A stretch of DNA of 64,000 nt from Vibrionales bacterium SWAT-3 (GTDB taxonomy: Bacteria; Pseudomonadota; Gammaproteobacteria; Enterobacterales; Vibrionaceae): positions 62,001-126,000 of the forward strand of contig AAZW01000005.1 in NCBI GenBank assembly GCA_000169995.1, in the 5' to 3' direction. Below the pieces are notes generated by a model. The model did no database searches and was not told where the DNA came from. It saw only the letters and a list, made by a program, of their open reading frames with translations. Below are positions 37,837 to 47,717 of this stretch, in pieces (the first letter of the stretch is position 1; each line of letters opens with the position of its first letter). Position numbers and translations under genes: made by a program.

Positions 37837-38147
37837 GTTATGTTGGCGAAGAGACAAAACTATCACTAATTCAGTGTGTTTCTTGTTAATTCGCACGGTA
37901 TGACAAAAAAAACACTGATTTCGCAATCAATGTGTGTACATCTCGAAAGACTGTGTTAACATGCACTCGCTCTGTTAGCCGGAGTTATTTAAGTTAGATG
38001 AATAGTAAAAAATTGACATGTAAAATCGTTACCCGTTTTTGTAAGTAGTTTTTCCTTATTTCTTAGCAATATTAAATAATTCAATTATCAGCGCATTGCA
38101 TTGAATGCAATCAACAATTTAGAAAATTTATGAATAAGGGACAAATT
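37837..38147 (+). promoter_or_regulatory. Long upstream/leader region of the cold-shock gene
   Basis: About 310 bp without an ORF. CspA-type genes have long structured 5' leaders that control translation with temperature, so much of this stretch is probably promoter and leader. No exact cold box was identified. Confidence 0.45.
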
Positions 38148-38360
38148 ATGTCTAACACAAATACTGGCACTGTAAAATGGTTTAACGAAGAGAAAGGTTT
38201 CGGCTTCATTTCTCAAGACAACGGCGGCGCTGACGTATTCGTACACTTCCGTGCTATCGTTTCTGAAGGCTTCAAAACTCTGAAAGAAGGCCAAAAGGTT
38301 TCTTTCGAAGTTGAAAACGGTCAAAAAGGCCTACAAGCAGCAAACGTTGTTGCTCAATAA
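38148..38360 (+). CDS. CspA-family cold-shock protein
   Basis: 70 residues from [20 protein letters not shown]1 (KGFGFI) and RNP2 (VFVHF) motifs are intact, forming the single-stranded nucleic-acid-binding beta-barrel. The frame extends six codons upstream, but AAGGGA is at the right distance from 38148. It acts as an RNA chaperone; whether it is cold-induced cannot be told from coding sequence alone. Confidence 0.95.
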   Translation: MSNTNTGTVKWFNEEKGFGFISQDNGGADVFVHFRAIVSEGFKTLKEGQKVSFEVENGQKGLQAANVVAQ

Positions 38361-38386
38361 TTAGCATTTAGCTAAAAAGAATTTTA

Positions 38387-38414
38387 AAGCGCTGATTTTT
38401 ATCGGCGCTTTTTT
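38387..38414 (+). terminator. Terminator of the cold-shock gene
   Basis: AAGCGC-T-GAT / ATC-G-GCGCTT hairpin with a T4-type loop and a T run. Confidence 0.8.
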
Positions 38415-38917
38415 CTATCTGTCGAAAAAATATTTACCTACCCCTTCTGCCATCAAGCGCTTTCTCTATTACACGCATCTACACCTTAGCCCGTCCCGAC
38501 TCCAACAATCGTCACATCATTCAATACCCACTAGATTAAGATTCAAAGTTACTTTACATAACTGTATCTCATAGACTCAATGTTCCCGTTCAAACAGTTC
38601 CAGTGTAAGCAACACCGCTTCAGCTCATAATTTCATTCACCACTTTCTAGAAGTCATAACTCATCCTAAGCGTTCATCTTTTCAACTAGTTCTCACACCA
38701 ATATCGACTTTGGCGACAAAGTGAATAACCAGAAATATGTTTAAAGAACAATCCATTAGATGGGCATTATAAGTACGCAATCGATATTCATAATAAAAAT
38801 GAGTGATTTATCAAACCCTCATCCATTAATTATATAATTTTTAAAGCAAAGCACTTCGAAATCCGCTAACCTTGTCCACTAGTGGCTTTAGTTGGTTTGA
38901 TATCTGCAGTAAAAATA
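38415..38917. other. Intergenic region with no supported gene
   Basis: About 500 bp, AT-rich. It must hold the promoter of the following diguanylate cyclase. No ORF, RNA or repeat was recognised. Confidence 0.5.
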
Positions 38918-39934
38918 ATGAACAAAGACGAATTCCAGAAATCCACCGCTAATCTAAAAAAAGCGGTGCCTCTTATGATGAAGAACAGGGTGTCCACCAC
39001 ACCTGCAAATTACGCACTTTGGTACACCTATGTCGATAATGCGATCCCGCAACTGACTAAAGATATGGATGGGGTACTGGAGCATTATGGTATCTGCCCC
39101 CCGGCAGTCGGTGAGCAACTTTACAACAACTACGTTGCCAGCAAATCTGAAACCAATATTAATGACCTCCGCGCTAACTTAGAGCTGTTGGTCTCTGAAG
39201 TGTCGAACTCAATGAACGACACCCTGACAGATACTTCGGCTTTCTCCGACATGATCGACAAAAGTTTTGAAGACCTGTCTCGCTTAGAAAATGAAAGCCT
39301 ATCTATCGACGAAGTGATGTCACTGGTACGTCAGCTTGTTTCTGAGTCTCGAAACATTCGCCACTCGACCCAATTCTTAAATTCTCAACTGAACTCGGCC
39401 ACTTCTGAAATCTCTAAGCTGAAGAGCCAGCTTGTTGAAGTTCAAAAAGACGCACTTTTTGACAGCACCACTACACTGTATAACCGTCGCTCTTTCGACC
39501 GAGATTTAGAGACACTTTGCGAAGCTAACCAGTCTCTATGTTTGATCTTGCTCGACATCGACCACTTTAAGAACTTCAACGACACCTACGGCCACTTGTT
39601 TGGTGATATGGTTCTAAAAGGTATTGCTCGCAAGCTTAAGCTAAGTTGTCGTGAGGGTATTTCAGCATATCGATTTGGCGGTGAAGAGTTCGCACTTATT
39701 GTGCCAAATAAATCCGTGCGTATCGCACGTCAACTGGCTGATACGAACCGTCGTTCGTTAGAAAAGCTGTCGATTAAAGATCGTCGCAGTGGTGAACAAG
39801 TCGGTAATATTACCGCCTCTTTTGGTGTGGCCGAGCTTGAACCTGGGGAATCCCCTCAATCGCTGATCGAACGCGCCGATAGGCTGCTTTACGAAGCCAA
39901 AACACTTGGCCGTAATCGAGTTATGCCTCTATAA
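38918..39934 (+). CDS. Diguanylate cyclase (GGDEF), soluble
   Basis: 338 residues from the ATG at 38918 (MNKDEFQKSTANLKKAVPLMMK); the open frame begins 12 codons earlier without a good start. No membrane helix. The N-terminal helical domain (about 1-165) precedes a complete GGDEF domain with DSTTTLYNRRSFDRDL, LDIDHFKNFNDTYGH and the active site RFGGEEF. It should make c-di-GMP from GTP. An RxxD inhibitory site is not obvious before GGEEF. The gene is monocistronic with its own terminator. Confidence 0.9.
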   Translation: MNKDEFQKSTANLKKAVPLMMKNRVSTTPANYALWYTYVDNAIPQLTKDMDGVLEHYGICPPAVGEQLYNNYVASKSETNINDLRANLELLVSEVSNSMNDTLTDTSAFSDMIDKSFEDLSRLENESLSIDEVMSLVRQLVSESRNIRHSTQFLNSQLNSATSEISKLKSQLVEVQKDALFDSTTTLYNRRSFDRDLETLCEANQSLCLILLDIDHFKNFNDTYGHLFGDMVLKGIARKLKLSCREGISAYRFGGEEFALIVPNKSVRIARQLADTNRRSLEKLSIKDRRSGEQVGNITASFGVAELEPGESPQSLIERADRLLYEAKTLGRNRVMPL

Positions 39935-39996
39935 GGACCATCATTGGTCTGGGCTATTTAAGCGGATTACGAGTGGTTCGCCTTTATTGAAGTTAG

Positions 39997-40028
39997 AAAG
40001 CCCCAAAGGCATTACCTTTGGGGCTTTT
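39997..40028. terminator. Terminator of the diguanylate cyclase gene
   Basis: Perfect 13-bp stem AAAGCCCCAAAGG / CCTTTGGGGCTTT with a 5-nt loop and TTTT on the + strand. Confidence 0.85.
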
Positions 40029-40069
40029 AGTTTATTGTGCCCTTGATTCAGAGCGCTGCAGGCTCGGCT

Positions 40070-40669
40070 TTAAATCTGGAAACAGTAATTTAGGCAGTAG
40101 TCCTCACCACTTTTTGCTCTAAATTCTTTATCTTCACTACACGCCTTTGGTTTACCCTTTTCATCACCTTTAACTAGGCTGATCCAGTGTCGCATCGCAG
40201 CAATAGTTTCTTGGTGTAAGGTAGTATTTGCTGATTCAGCTGGAGATTGACCAAAGGTCGTACACGACTCCAGTTGGATATCATCAATCTCAACTAGCTC
40301 AATGCACCCCGTCCCTTTATGGCAACCAAACATCACTTCTAGGTGACTGCCGCTGCCATCGCGGAACAGGATTGAATCCGGGTCACTTTTCTCCCCCATG
40401 TAAGCCACGAAGTGCTTAGGGTGCTTAAGGCCGCTGTGCTGGCCATCTTTAAAGTAAGCCATAATATGGCGGTAATCGACTACGTAGCTCGTCACATCTT
40501 GATGCGAACCATGCTCTAGAGGAAACAGGCGGTCAAGCAGTTGCTTCGCTTTCACTTGTTTCTCATTTTGTTGGTTTGCACTGATTGTCTCCACGGCAAA
40601 GACAGCTTCAGCGATAAATGGCTTTGATTGTTTTTGGATTTCTGTTTTATCGAATGTCAGCATATTCAT
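40070..40669 (-). CDS. Hypothetical protein
   Basis: 199 residues, no signal peptide and no recognised family. Several His and Cys residues are suggestive (VMFGCHKGTGCIE, a C-terminal KSGEDYCLNYCF) and could bind metal. Composition is protein-like and the gene is well spaced between a terminator and the divergent DUF3612 regulator, which may control it. Two alternative ATGs lie at the start (MNML). Confidence 0.75.
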   Translation of the reverse strand: MNMLTFDKTEIQKQSKPFIAEAVFAVETISANQQNEKQVKAKQLLDRLFPLEHGSHQDVTSYVVDYRHIMAYFKDGQHSGLKHPKHFVAYMGEKSDPDSILFRDGSGSHLEVMFGCHKGTGCIELVEIDDIQLESCTTFGQSPAESANTTLHQETIAAMRHWISLVKGDEKGKPKACSEDKEFRAKSGEDYCLNYCFQI

Positions 40670-40838
40670 AGTCTTTCCCTCTTGACCAGTCCGGTGAAAA
40701 CCACCGATTTGTAGCGCAAAAATGTGTTATAGAGCAATTATTCCAAACTAACGTTTAATTTATTTGTCATTTTGTGAATTGCTTAGTTTGTAGATTAGCG
40801 CTTTTTTACATACAATTTCACAACAAAAATTTTACAAT

Positions 40839-42371
40839 GTGAATTTTACAAATATGGCCTTGTCAAAAAGTTTAGTTCGTCAGTCACATTTCCTAGGTAC
40901 GAAAATCCGAAATCTTAGGAAGCGTAACCATTTAACGATGGAAGACCTGTCTGCGCGTTGTATTAGAATCAACCCAGAATACGCCCCTTCCGTTTCTTAC
41001 CTCTCAATGATTGAACGTGGAAAGCGGGTGCCAAGCATCGATATGCTTGAAGTGATCGCGCAGGTCTTTCAGAAAAACCCAACGTGGTTTCTCGACGACG
41101 AATCCGAACAGCAAGCCATCGCCCCAGATAAAGGCAACCGAGGTGGGATTAGTGGCATGGCACTTGAGCCTAGCTTTCTTTTCTCCAACGACATCCTGCA
41201 AATCGCGATACCAGAGATGTTGTCACAGACCGGTATATCGGGCCGTCAGTTCGCACATCTATTGATTAGAGCGCATCAAGAGAGCCACCAGAACCACTTC
41301 CCTGACCTTGAGCGCGCCGCTGAAGAGGTAGGCCTAAAACGACTCAACCTTAGCATAGAAGACCTGATAGACATCGCTAGAAGCCTTGGAATCAATATCC
41401 GCTGGGTAACACGCACACCACAAGACGTGGTCGATGAGCTAGGAATCAATGCCAAGCAGTTAGTGACGTCGTTCTTTGAACCTCCTGGCACTATCTTCTT
41501 GAATGAAATCCTCAAAGAGTATCCAACGCGTTTGAAATACGACTTGTCGGTTTACATCGGCCATTGCATTTTGCATAGCAAAGAAGGGCTAAAGAGTGTG
41601 TTATCGGTGGGAAATAACAACACATGGGACGACAACCAAGTATCAGGGTCTTCTCAACTCAACTCTCAAGATATTTTGCAAGCGTGGCGAGATTTTGAAT
41701 CGAGCTTCTTTGCTGGAGCGCTGCTGTGCCCTAAAGTTCCATTCAGACAGTTGCTTGACCGCACCGGTTATGAAATCGACGTTCACAAAAGAGCAGGGGT
41801 TTCCCCCTCTGTTGCGATGCGTCGAATGACGGTAGTATCGCCCTACCCTCACTGGCACTATTTTGATGCTTATGGACCGGGCAAACTCAAGGCTGTATAC
41901 CGCGGGAACGGGATTCCACTGCCTTGGGGAAATATGAGAACGGTCGCCGACCCATGTCAACATTGGGCTGTGTTCCGTCGATTATCTGAGCCCCGTGCGG
42001 GTAGCTCGGCTCAAATCTCCATTTTGAATGTGGGAGATGAGCCAAGAATCTACTGTTGTGAATCCATCAATATGACGGATCCAGCGGGTAACAATCGCGT
42101 ATTGTGTGCAGGTATAGACCTCAACCCTGCGATTGATGCCCAAGGCGGTAATTCAAGAGAAATAGCAGAGCAGCTAAAAGCTTCGTGCGTTGACAATGGC
42201 GGCTCTGTAGCGATCCCACGTAACATCAAGAAAGATCTCACGACCATAGCCAAGATTCTAAATATAAATTGGATTGAACGTGGGATAGAAACAGAGGCGA
42301 GGCTTATCTGCTCAAGAGGCGGAGAGTGCCCACGCCAACCAAGCTGTTATTCAAAGTGCGGTGAGAGTTAA
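40839..42371 (+). CDS. XRE family regulator with DUF3612 domain
   Basis: 510 residues. The N-terminal XRE helix-turn-helix is LGTKIRNLRKRNHLTMEDLS...YLSMIERGKRVPS. The rest fits the long DUF3612 domain seen in Vibrio regulators. It ends in a cysteine cluster, CSRGGECPRQPSCYSKC, similar to the Fe-S or zinc tail of short-chain acyl-CoA regulators (PrpR/RamB type). It may sense a metabolite in acetate or propionate use. It is divergent from the hypothetical gene at 40070. An internal start (MALSK) is possible. Confidence 0.85.
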   Translation: MNFTNMALSKSLVRQSHFLGTKIRNLRKRNHLTMEDLSARCIRINPEYAPSVSYLSMIERGKRVPSIDMLEVIAQVFQKNPTWFLDDESEQQAIAPDKGNRGGISGMALEPSFLFSNDILQIAIPEMLSQTGISGRQFAHLLIRAHQESHQNHFPDLERAAEEVGLKRLNLSIEDLIDIARSLGINIRWVTRTPQDVVDELGINAKQLVTSFFEPPGTIFLNEILKEYPTRLKYDLSVYIGHCILHSKEGLKSVLSVGNNNTWDDNQVSGSSQLNSQDILQAWRDFESSFFAGALLCPKVPFRQLLDRTGYEIDVHKRAGVSPSVAMRRMTVVSPYPHWHYFDAYGPGKLKAVYRGNGIPLPWGNMRTVADPCQHWAVFRRLSEPRAGSSAQISILNVGDEPRIYCCESINMTDPAGNNRVLCAGIDLNPAIDAQGGNSREIAEQLKASCVDNGGSVAIPRNIKKDLTTIAKILNINWIERGIETEARLICSRGGECPRQPSCYSKCGES

Positions 42372-42524
42372 TAGCGAAACCGGTGGAGCATGGGACTGAA
42401 CACTCATGCTCTGCTTGTTTTGCTTAACGAAGCTGATTTTACGTAGTTAATTGAAGAATTCAGTTGATTAGGTTTATTCCGTTTCGAGAACGAGTAAAAC
42501 CAATACAGAACCCCAAATTCAGGC

Positions 42525-42630
42525 AAAAAAAACCAATCACAACGTGTGATTGGTCATATATTTTGTGTGAACAATAAAGGTTCACTAACAACGTCAGTTG
42601 GCTAGGTGACCCTCGGCTTAAGAAGGGTCA
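42525..42630 (-). ncRNA. qrr: Qrr quorum-regulatory small RNA, copy B
   Basis: About 106 nt on the minus strand. The first 53 nt equal copy A, including the TGACCC...GGGTCA stem and the core CTAGCCAACTGACGTTG. It differs after the GTGAACCT hairpin and ends in its own terminator (CCAATCACA / TGTGATTGG, T8). Function as for copy A. The two copies are 7.7 kb apart and inverted. Confidence 0.93.
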
Positions 42631-42640
42631 CCGTCACTAG

Positions 42641-42657
42641 TGCAGCATGCGTGCCAA
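42641..42657 (-). promoter_or_regulatory. Sigma-54 promoter of qrr copy B
   Basis: Minus strand TTGGCACGCATGCTGCA has GG (42655-42654) and GC (42643-42642) with 10 nt between. Predicted start 42630. Confidence 0.85.
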
Positions 42658-42718
42658 CTTTAAAAACCCCTATTTACTACGCATCTGGACACGTATTAGC
42701 CGTAAATTCTTGTTTGTT

Positions 42719-42744
42719 TTGCAAACTGGAATTGCAAATTGCAA
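42719..42744. promoter_or_regulatory. Two abutting LuxO boxes upstream of qrr copy B
   Basis: TTGCAAATTGCAA (42732-42744) is an exact match to TTGCA-WWW-TGCAA. The directly adjoining TTGCAAACTGGAA (42719-42731) has two mismatches. They lie about 65 bp upstream of the -24 element. Confidence 0.75.
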
Positions 42745-42890
42745 ATATCAACAAAAACGCTAGTGATGATGTTGTTATTAAAAACTTATTAAAGACAGAT
42801 TAACCTTGAGTTAAATTACTCTTTTTCAATAGATTCAATAAGTTTAACATCCCTTTCGGCCTATCCCTTTTCGATACCACACGCATAAAA

Positions 42891-42923
42891 AAACGCGAAC
42901 ATTGATCATCAATATTCGCGTTT
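42891..42923 (-). terminator. Terminator of rhlE
   Basis: AAACGCGAA-C-ATTGAT / ATCAAT-A-TTCGCGTTT, a 15-bp stem with one internal mismatch, and an A tract on the + strand for the minus-strand gene. Confidence 0.85.
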
Positions 42924-42999
42924 ATCTCAGTGCTGTTGCAGAGCGATTTAGGCTTTCAAGAAAGCAACACTCTGCTTATGGCGCTAGCAGCAGAAATTC

Positions 43000-44655
43000 T
43001 TACTTCTGAGGCGCAGGCTTCGAGCGAGATCGAGACGGTTTGTTCGCCGAAGGTCTGTTTCCTGAAGGCTTATTCGATGACTTACCTGGGCCGTAGCTGC
43101 CACCGTATCCAGATTTCTTAGCCTTACCCGTGCCGCCCACTTTACCCTGACTGTTTTGTGAGCCAGGCTTGCGTTGCGAACCAGAATTATTTTGTGAACC
43201 AGGATTACTTTGTGAACCAGAGTTATTCGATGCTGGTTTTTTACCTGAATTACCGCGCTTGAAGTTACTGCCATTGTTTCTTACTGACTTCTCTTCACCC
43301 ATAGCGGCTGGGTTGTTTTCAGCAGGCTTTCTACCCTGTGTCGGTTTGCGTTTTGGTGCAGACCCTGTGCCTGGTACATGGCGCTTGTTCTTACCTGCAG
43401 GCTTGTGACCGCGAGCATTATCACCCGAACGTTGACCATCCGAGTGTTCACGTGGTTGTTTTGCTTTCTTCGGCTTCTTAGGTTTGATTGGACGCGTATC
43501 CAAACGCGACTCCGGAAGCTTGTTTACTGGCGAGAAACCTTCAAGTTCACGGCGCTCTAGCACTTGTTGGATTAGACGTTCAATACCGAACAGCTCACCA
43601 ACTTCATCCGCACAAACCAATGAGATTGCTTTACCTACTTCACCCGCACGGCCTGTACGACCGATACGGTGTACATAGTCTTCTGAAACATGTGGAAGGT
43701 CGAAGTTAACCACTTGAGGCAGTTGTGGGATATCAATACCACGAGCCGCGATATCAGTTGCAACTAATACGCGTACCTTACCCGTTTTGAAGTTCTCTAG
43801 CGCTTTAGTACGAGCACCTTGGCTCTTGTTGCCATGAATAGGTGCAGCGGTAATGCCTTGCTCATCAAGGAAACGAGCCAGCTTATTAGCACCGTGCTTA
43901 GTTTTGCTAAATACCAACACCTGACGCCAATCATTGTCTTTGATAAGCTTCGCAAGCATTGGGCTCTTTTTCTTCTTATCTACTGGGTAGATACTCTGTT
44001 CAACCGTTTTCGCCGTCGAGTTTGCAGGGCTTACTGAGATTTCAACCGGGTTATTAACCAAGCCTTTCGCTAGGCTACGGATATCGTCAGAGAAGGTTGC
44101 AGAAAACAGTAAGTTCTGACGTTTCTTAGGTAAGAAAGCCAAGATCTTACGGATGTCACGGATGAAACCCATGTCTAGCATACGGTCCGCTTCGTCTAAC
44201 ACTAGGATCTCTAGTTGATCGAAACGCACTGCATTTTGGTTGTATAGATCAAGCAAGCGACCCGGTGTTGCCACCAGCACATCACTGCCTTTACGTAGTT
44301 TTTGCATCTGAGGGTTAATTTTTACGCCACCGAATACAACACTCGAAGTCAAAGGTAGATTGAGACCGTACTTAACTACACTGCCATTCACCTGAGCAGC
44401 AAGTTCACGAGTCGGTGTTAATACCAATGCGCGCACTTGGTTCTGACGAACACGAGGGCCTTTTGATAGTAATTCAAGAATAGGTAGCGTGAAGCCAGCA
44501 GTTTTACCTGTCCCTGTTTGAGCAGCGGCCATAACATCTTTGCCCGTCAGGACAGCTGGCACGGCTTTCTCTTGGATTGGTGATGGCTTATCGTAACCTT
44601 GTGCTTCAATAGCTTTAAGGATTGGTTCTGAAAGGCCAAGGGAGGTAAAACTCAT
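43000..44655 (-). CDS. rhlE: DEAD-box RNA helicase, RhlE type
   Basis: 551 residues. All helicase motifs are present: Q motif ([10 protein letters not shown]), motif I AQTGTGKT, Ia [29 protein letters not shown] and [12 protein letters not shown]. The C-terminal third (about 385-551) is a basic, low-complexity tail rich in Gly, Ser, Asn, Lys and Gln, with four hexapeptide repeats. It unwinds RNA in ribosome maturation or mRNA decay. The name rests on overall likeness to RhlE; other DEAD-box paralogues are possible. Confidence 0.9.
   Translation of the reverse strand: MSFTSLGLSEPILKAIEAQGYDKPSPIQEKAVPAVLTGKDVMAAAQTGTGKTAGFTLPILELLSKGPRVRQNQVRALVLTPTRELAAQVNGSVVKYGLNLPLTSSVVFGGVKINPQMQKLRKGSDVLVATPGRLLDLYNQNAVRFDQLEILVLDEADRMLDMGFIRDIRKILAFLPKKRQNLLFSATFSDDIRSLAKGLVNNPVEISVSPANSTAKTVEQSIYPVDKKKKSPMLAKLIKDNDWRQVLVFSKTKHGANKLARFLDEQGITAAPIHGNKSQGARTKALENFKTGKVRVLVATDIAARGIDIPQLPQVVNFDLPHVSEDYVHRIGRTGRAGEVGKAISLVCADEVGELFGIERLIQQVLERRELEGFSPVNKLPESRLDTRPIKPKKPKKAKQPREHSDGQRSGDNARGHKPAGKNKRHVPGTGSAPKRKPTQGRKPAENNPAAMGEEKSVRNNGSNFKRGNSGKKPASNNSGSQSNPGSQNNSGSQRKPGSQNSQGKVGGTGKAKKSGYGGSYGPGKSSNKPSGNRPSANKPSRSRSKPAPQK
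43154..43225 (-). repeat. Four tandem 18-bp repeats in the rhlE tail
   Basis: Four imperfect 18-bp units (first unit TTTTGTGAGCCAGGCTTG on the + strand). On the minus strand they encode the hexapeptide x-x-(S/P)-G-S-Q four times in the disordered C-terminal tail. The copy number may vary between strains. Confidence 0.75.
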
Positions 44656-44818
44656 AGATTATTTTCTCAGTTGAATAACATTTAGTACGAGCGACAAATG
44701 ATAAAAGGGTGTCGCTGCAGCTTTTGCTGATCAAATCATTGATACGGAGCAAAGCGCGGTATTCTGAGGCTTTTCCCCACATTCAGCAACTAAATTCTAA
44801 TCGCGACTGAGATTATCT

Positions 44819-46174
44819 CTAGGTTATCTGACGCTTCTGGTCGTACATTTTTTCATCAGCAGCTTTCAAGAGACCATCGACGTCACTGTAGCTGTCGTTA
44901 TAAATCACCCAACCAACACTGATTCTGAGATAAATTGAGTGCGCCTCGTAAACAACCGGCGTTTCGCAGATCGCATCTTGTAGTTTTTTGGTAATCGATG
45001 CCACATGTTGCTCATCAATAATACGCGGTAGCAGAACCAAGAACTCATCCCCACCAATTCGCGCGACAATATCAGAAGTACGTAGCTTACCCTTAACTCG
45101 CTTCGCACACTCAACTAACACCTTATCACCCGCAGCATGTCCATAGGTGTCGTTGATCGCTTTAAAGCCATCGAGATCGATGTTCACCACTGCAAAAGTT
45201 TTCGTTCGCTGTTTCTGAACGGTTCTGAATGCTTGCTTAAGGCTATACATAAAGTAACGGCGGTTTGGCAGCATCGTTAGCTCGTCATGCATCGAGCGGC
45301 TATCAGCAATCCGATAAAGGCGATAGATCATGAAGTAGGCGCCCATAAGAATCAGCATCAACCCATACCCAATCAGCCTAACACTATGGATTCGATACCA
45401 AGGCACATCCATCAGTACATGGTCGTTACCCGATAACGCCAAATACCAACCTCCGTAAGGAAAGTTTACCTGTTCAGTTGTAAAGGCATTAGTGAACACA
45501 TCTTCTGATCCGTAGAAAACCTCGCCATCTTTACCAGCACTATTAGCCCCTCGAATGGCTAGGTTGTATTTGTTTTCAATCTTGCCAACACCTACATCTT
45601 CTAACAGTGCATCTAAGTCGATAACCGCGCTCGATACGCCCCAATAGTTTTGGTTAAAAGGAGGATCTCTAAAAATAGGGGTTCTTGTTATTAAGGCTTG
45701 CCCACCTTGGAACAGATCAAAAGGACCTGCAATAAAGGTGTTACCTATGTTGCGAGCAATCTCAACTGACTCCCATTGGATGGGATGGTCTCGATAATCA
45801 ATGCCAAGGATCTGCTCATTGCCATCCAATGGATAAACAAAATTAAGTACATCGTTTTCAGCAAGACCAATCAATCGAATGTGGAAGCCATCTCGAATAA
45901 TGTTCTGAGCTATCTGATCCCAACCTTTTTGATCGCCATTAGGATTGATCGTTACAAGGGTTGAGAAGTTATTAAGGATATACATATCAGACACGATCGT
46001 CGCTTCTATGCGGGAGCGAATAATCGATAACTGCTTTTTAGCGACTGAATAGGATTCGTTCTTGAGGAAGGTTAATTGCTTGGCGTGAAAATACTCAATC
46101 GCACTCGCGACAATAAAGAAAAATAACAACGATAATAATTTGGCAGGCCACTGCTTGCTAAAACGACTTGGCAT
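44819..46174 (-). CDS. CHASE domain diguanylate cyclase
   Basis: 451 residues. Transmembrane helix about 10-28, a periplasmic CHASE domain (LIGLAENDVLNFVYPLDGNEQILGIDYRDHP...), second helix about 258-278, then a GGDEF domain with LTMLPNRRYFMYSL and ARIGGDEFLVLL. It should sense a small extracellular ligand and make c-di-GMP. The GGDEF active site is intact. It is encoded alone between rhlE and the divergent DUF3541 gene. Confidence 0.9.
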   Translation of the reverse strand: MPSRFSKQWPAKLLSLLFFFIVASAIEYFHAKQLTFLKNESYSVAKKQLSIIRSRIEATIVSDMYILNNFSTLVTINPNGDQKGWDQIAQNIIRDGFHIRLIGLAENDVLNFVYPLDGNEQILGIDYRDHPIQWESVEIARNIGNTFIAGPFDLFQGGQALITRTPIFRDPPFNQNYWGVSSAVIDLDALLEDVGVGKIENKYNLAIRGANSAGKDGEVFYGSEDVFTNAFTTEQVNFPYGGWYLALSGNDHVLMDVPWYRIHSVRLIGYGLMLILMGAYFMIYRLYRIADSRSMHDELTMLPNRRYFMYSLKQAFRTVQKQRTKTFAVVNIDLDGFKAINDTYGHAAGDKVLVECAKRVKGKLRTSDIVARIGGDEFLVLLPRIIDEQHVASITKKLQDAICETPVVYEAHSIYLRISVGWVIYNDSYSDVDGLLKAADEKMYDQKRQIT

Positions 46175-46458
46175 TCGAGAACCTCTAACACTTTTGTTCT
46201 GTTTACTGCCTTGAATCGGCTCATTTCTGGCTTGTTGTGTCAGTATGCCGACATGTTATTAAAAATCCACACTTTGAGTCTGGTCTACATTCATTATTGA
46301 GTCATTCATCACTGATAGCCAGTTAACTACACTGATTATTCAATCAAAAAACCTAAATGAACCTTATAAAGCTTACATTGTATTGACCCAAACCTTACAT
46401 TAAAGGATTCATCGGTGTTATTTTATACTTACGATCAATCAGCTTGGTACCTTAAAAA

Positions 46459-47631
46459 ATGAAGTTAAAGACCTTCACTCTGTGCACTTTATTATCTGCC
46501 TCTGTAGCCGTTGCGTTTCAAGCACAAGCTTCCTCTGATACATATGAGGCTGTTGACGTACAACAGAATAAGCAGGAAAAAAACGTACCAAACCTCCAAT
46601 CACAAGCTGATTCTCTCGATGCTCATCACCAATCTTTCAAACAATCAGCCGACTTGATTCGACATACCTATGAAAGCCAGCTGTACACACTCCCGGCCTT
46701 TAAAGAGGGTCATTACGGACTGCGCATGTATCGTCAAACATTAGATGATAAATACGCAGCAGCGGTATGGAGCGATATGGCTCGCGTCGCAAGTAAGCTC
46801 AGCAGCCTGTCGAATGATGTTCACACCATGGAGCAAATCGTCCTTTATTCAGAGAAACGTGTGGCTTCTTACGTCGGTGATGACGATGAACGCAGTGTAC
46901 GACGTTACAATATCACCAAGCATATGCCCGAATATCTATATCTAGGCGTTGATCTTCTTGGCTCTATGTCACGTGCCAATGAATACGGTTTAGAGCATAA
47001 GAACGATGCCAAGCTACGCGAAATCATTCGTCGCTATGACTTTTCTCGTTATGTAACCAATGAAGACATGGTGAAAGCGTGGGCGGCTCAACTAGCGAAT
47101 CAAGTTTACTGGCTACGTCAGTTGGGTGAACAAGATGTGGTTGATGAGTTCGTCGATACCTTCAAAAAAGCGTATCCCGACGACAAGGACAAGAAGCTTT
47201 CAAGCCAACAATACGGTAATAAGATCTATGGCATGACACATGTCATCTTTGGTGATTCCGAATACTACCAACATCAAGTAAGCGAGCAAGAGCACCAATG
47301 GATCTACGATTACTTTAGAGAAAACATCGATACCATCCTACTGCGTGCAAAAGAAGATGTGATTGCCGAAGTTGGCTTGACCTTCCTACTTGCTGGCTTG
47401 GAAGATGATCCAGTAGTAGAGAAGACCCGCCTTGCAATCCAAGCCTCTATTGATAAGAAACACGGGATGATCCCTTCTATCACGGGTGACTTTGACCTTG
47501 AGTACGGCGAACATCGCAACGTATTGGCAATCATGCTACTCGATTGGCAACAAGTGAACGAAGCGCCAACGTTCAAGGGCAACCCAAAGGTATTTAAAAC
47601 GATTCCTTACGGGCTCGTTGAGAATAAATAG
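46459..47631 (+). CDS. DUF3541 family secreted protein
   Basis: 390 residues. Signal peptide MKLKTFTLCTLLSASVAVAFQAQA with cleavage before SSDTY, so it is periplasmic or exported. The mature protein is mainly helical with no recognised catalytic motif. By overall look it belongs to DUF3541, a family seen in Vibrio and relatives; function unknown. Its terminator has been split by the IS150-group element. Confidence 0.75.
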   Translation: MKLKTFTLCTLLSASVAVAFQAQASSDTYEAVDVQQNKQEKNVPNLQSQADSLDAHHQSFKQSADLIRHTYESQLYTLPAFKEGHYGLRMYRQTLDDKYAAAVWSDMARVASKLSSLSNDVHTMEQIVLYSEKRVASYVGDDDERSVRRYNITKHMPEYLYLGVDLLGSMSRANEYGLEHKNDAKLREIIRRYDFSRYVTNEDMVKAWAAQLANQVYWLRQLGEQDVVDEFVDTFKKAYPDDKDKKLSSQQYGNKIYGMTHVIFGDSEYYQHQVSEQEHQWIYDYFRENIDTILLRAKEDVIAEVGLTFLLAGLEDDPVVEKTRLAIQASIDKKHGMIPSITGDFDLEYGEHRNVLAIMLLDWQQVNEAPTFKGNPKVFKTIPYGLVENK

Positions 47632-47717
47632 AACACTTAAGCCAGACGACAAAAACCAAAAAGCCGCACACTGAACTGACCCCCAATAGTTGGACACCAA
47701 TTATTGGGGGTCTTTTT

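Noticed and set aside
37787..38147. Exact cold-box sequence in the cold-shock gene leader
   Set aside because: No close match to the known cold box could be located by eye; only the long leader length supports cold control.
42606..42803. ORF antisense to qrr copy B and its promoter
   Set aside because: Its first codons are the complement of the conserved Qrr 5' stem; a chance frame in regulatory DNA.
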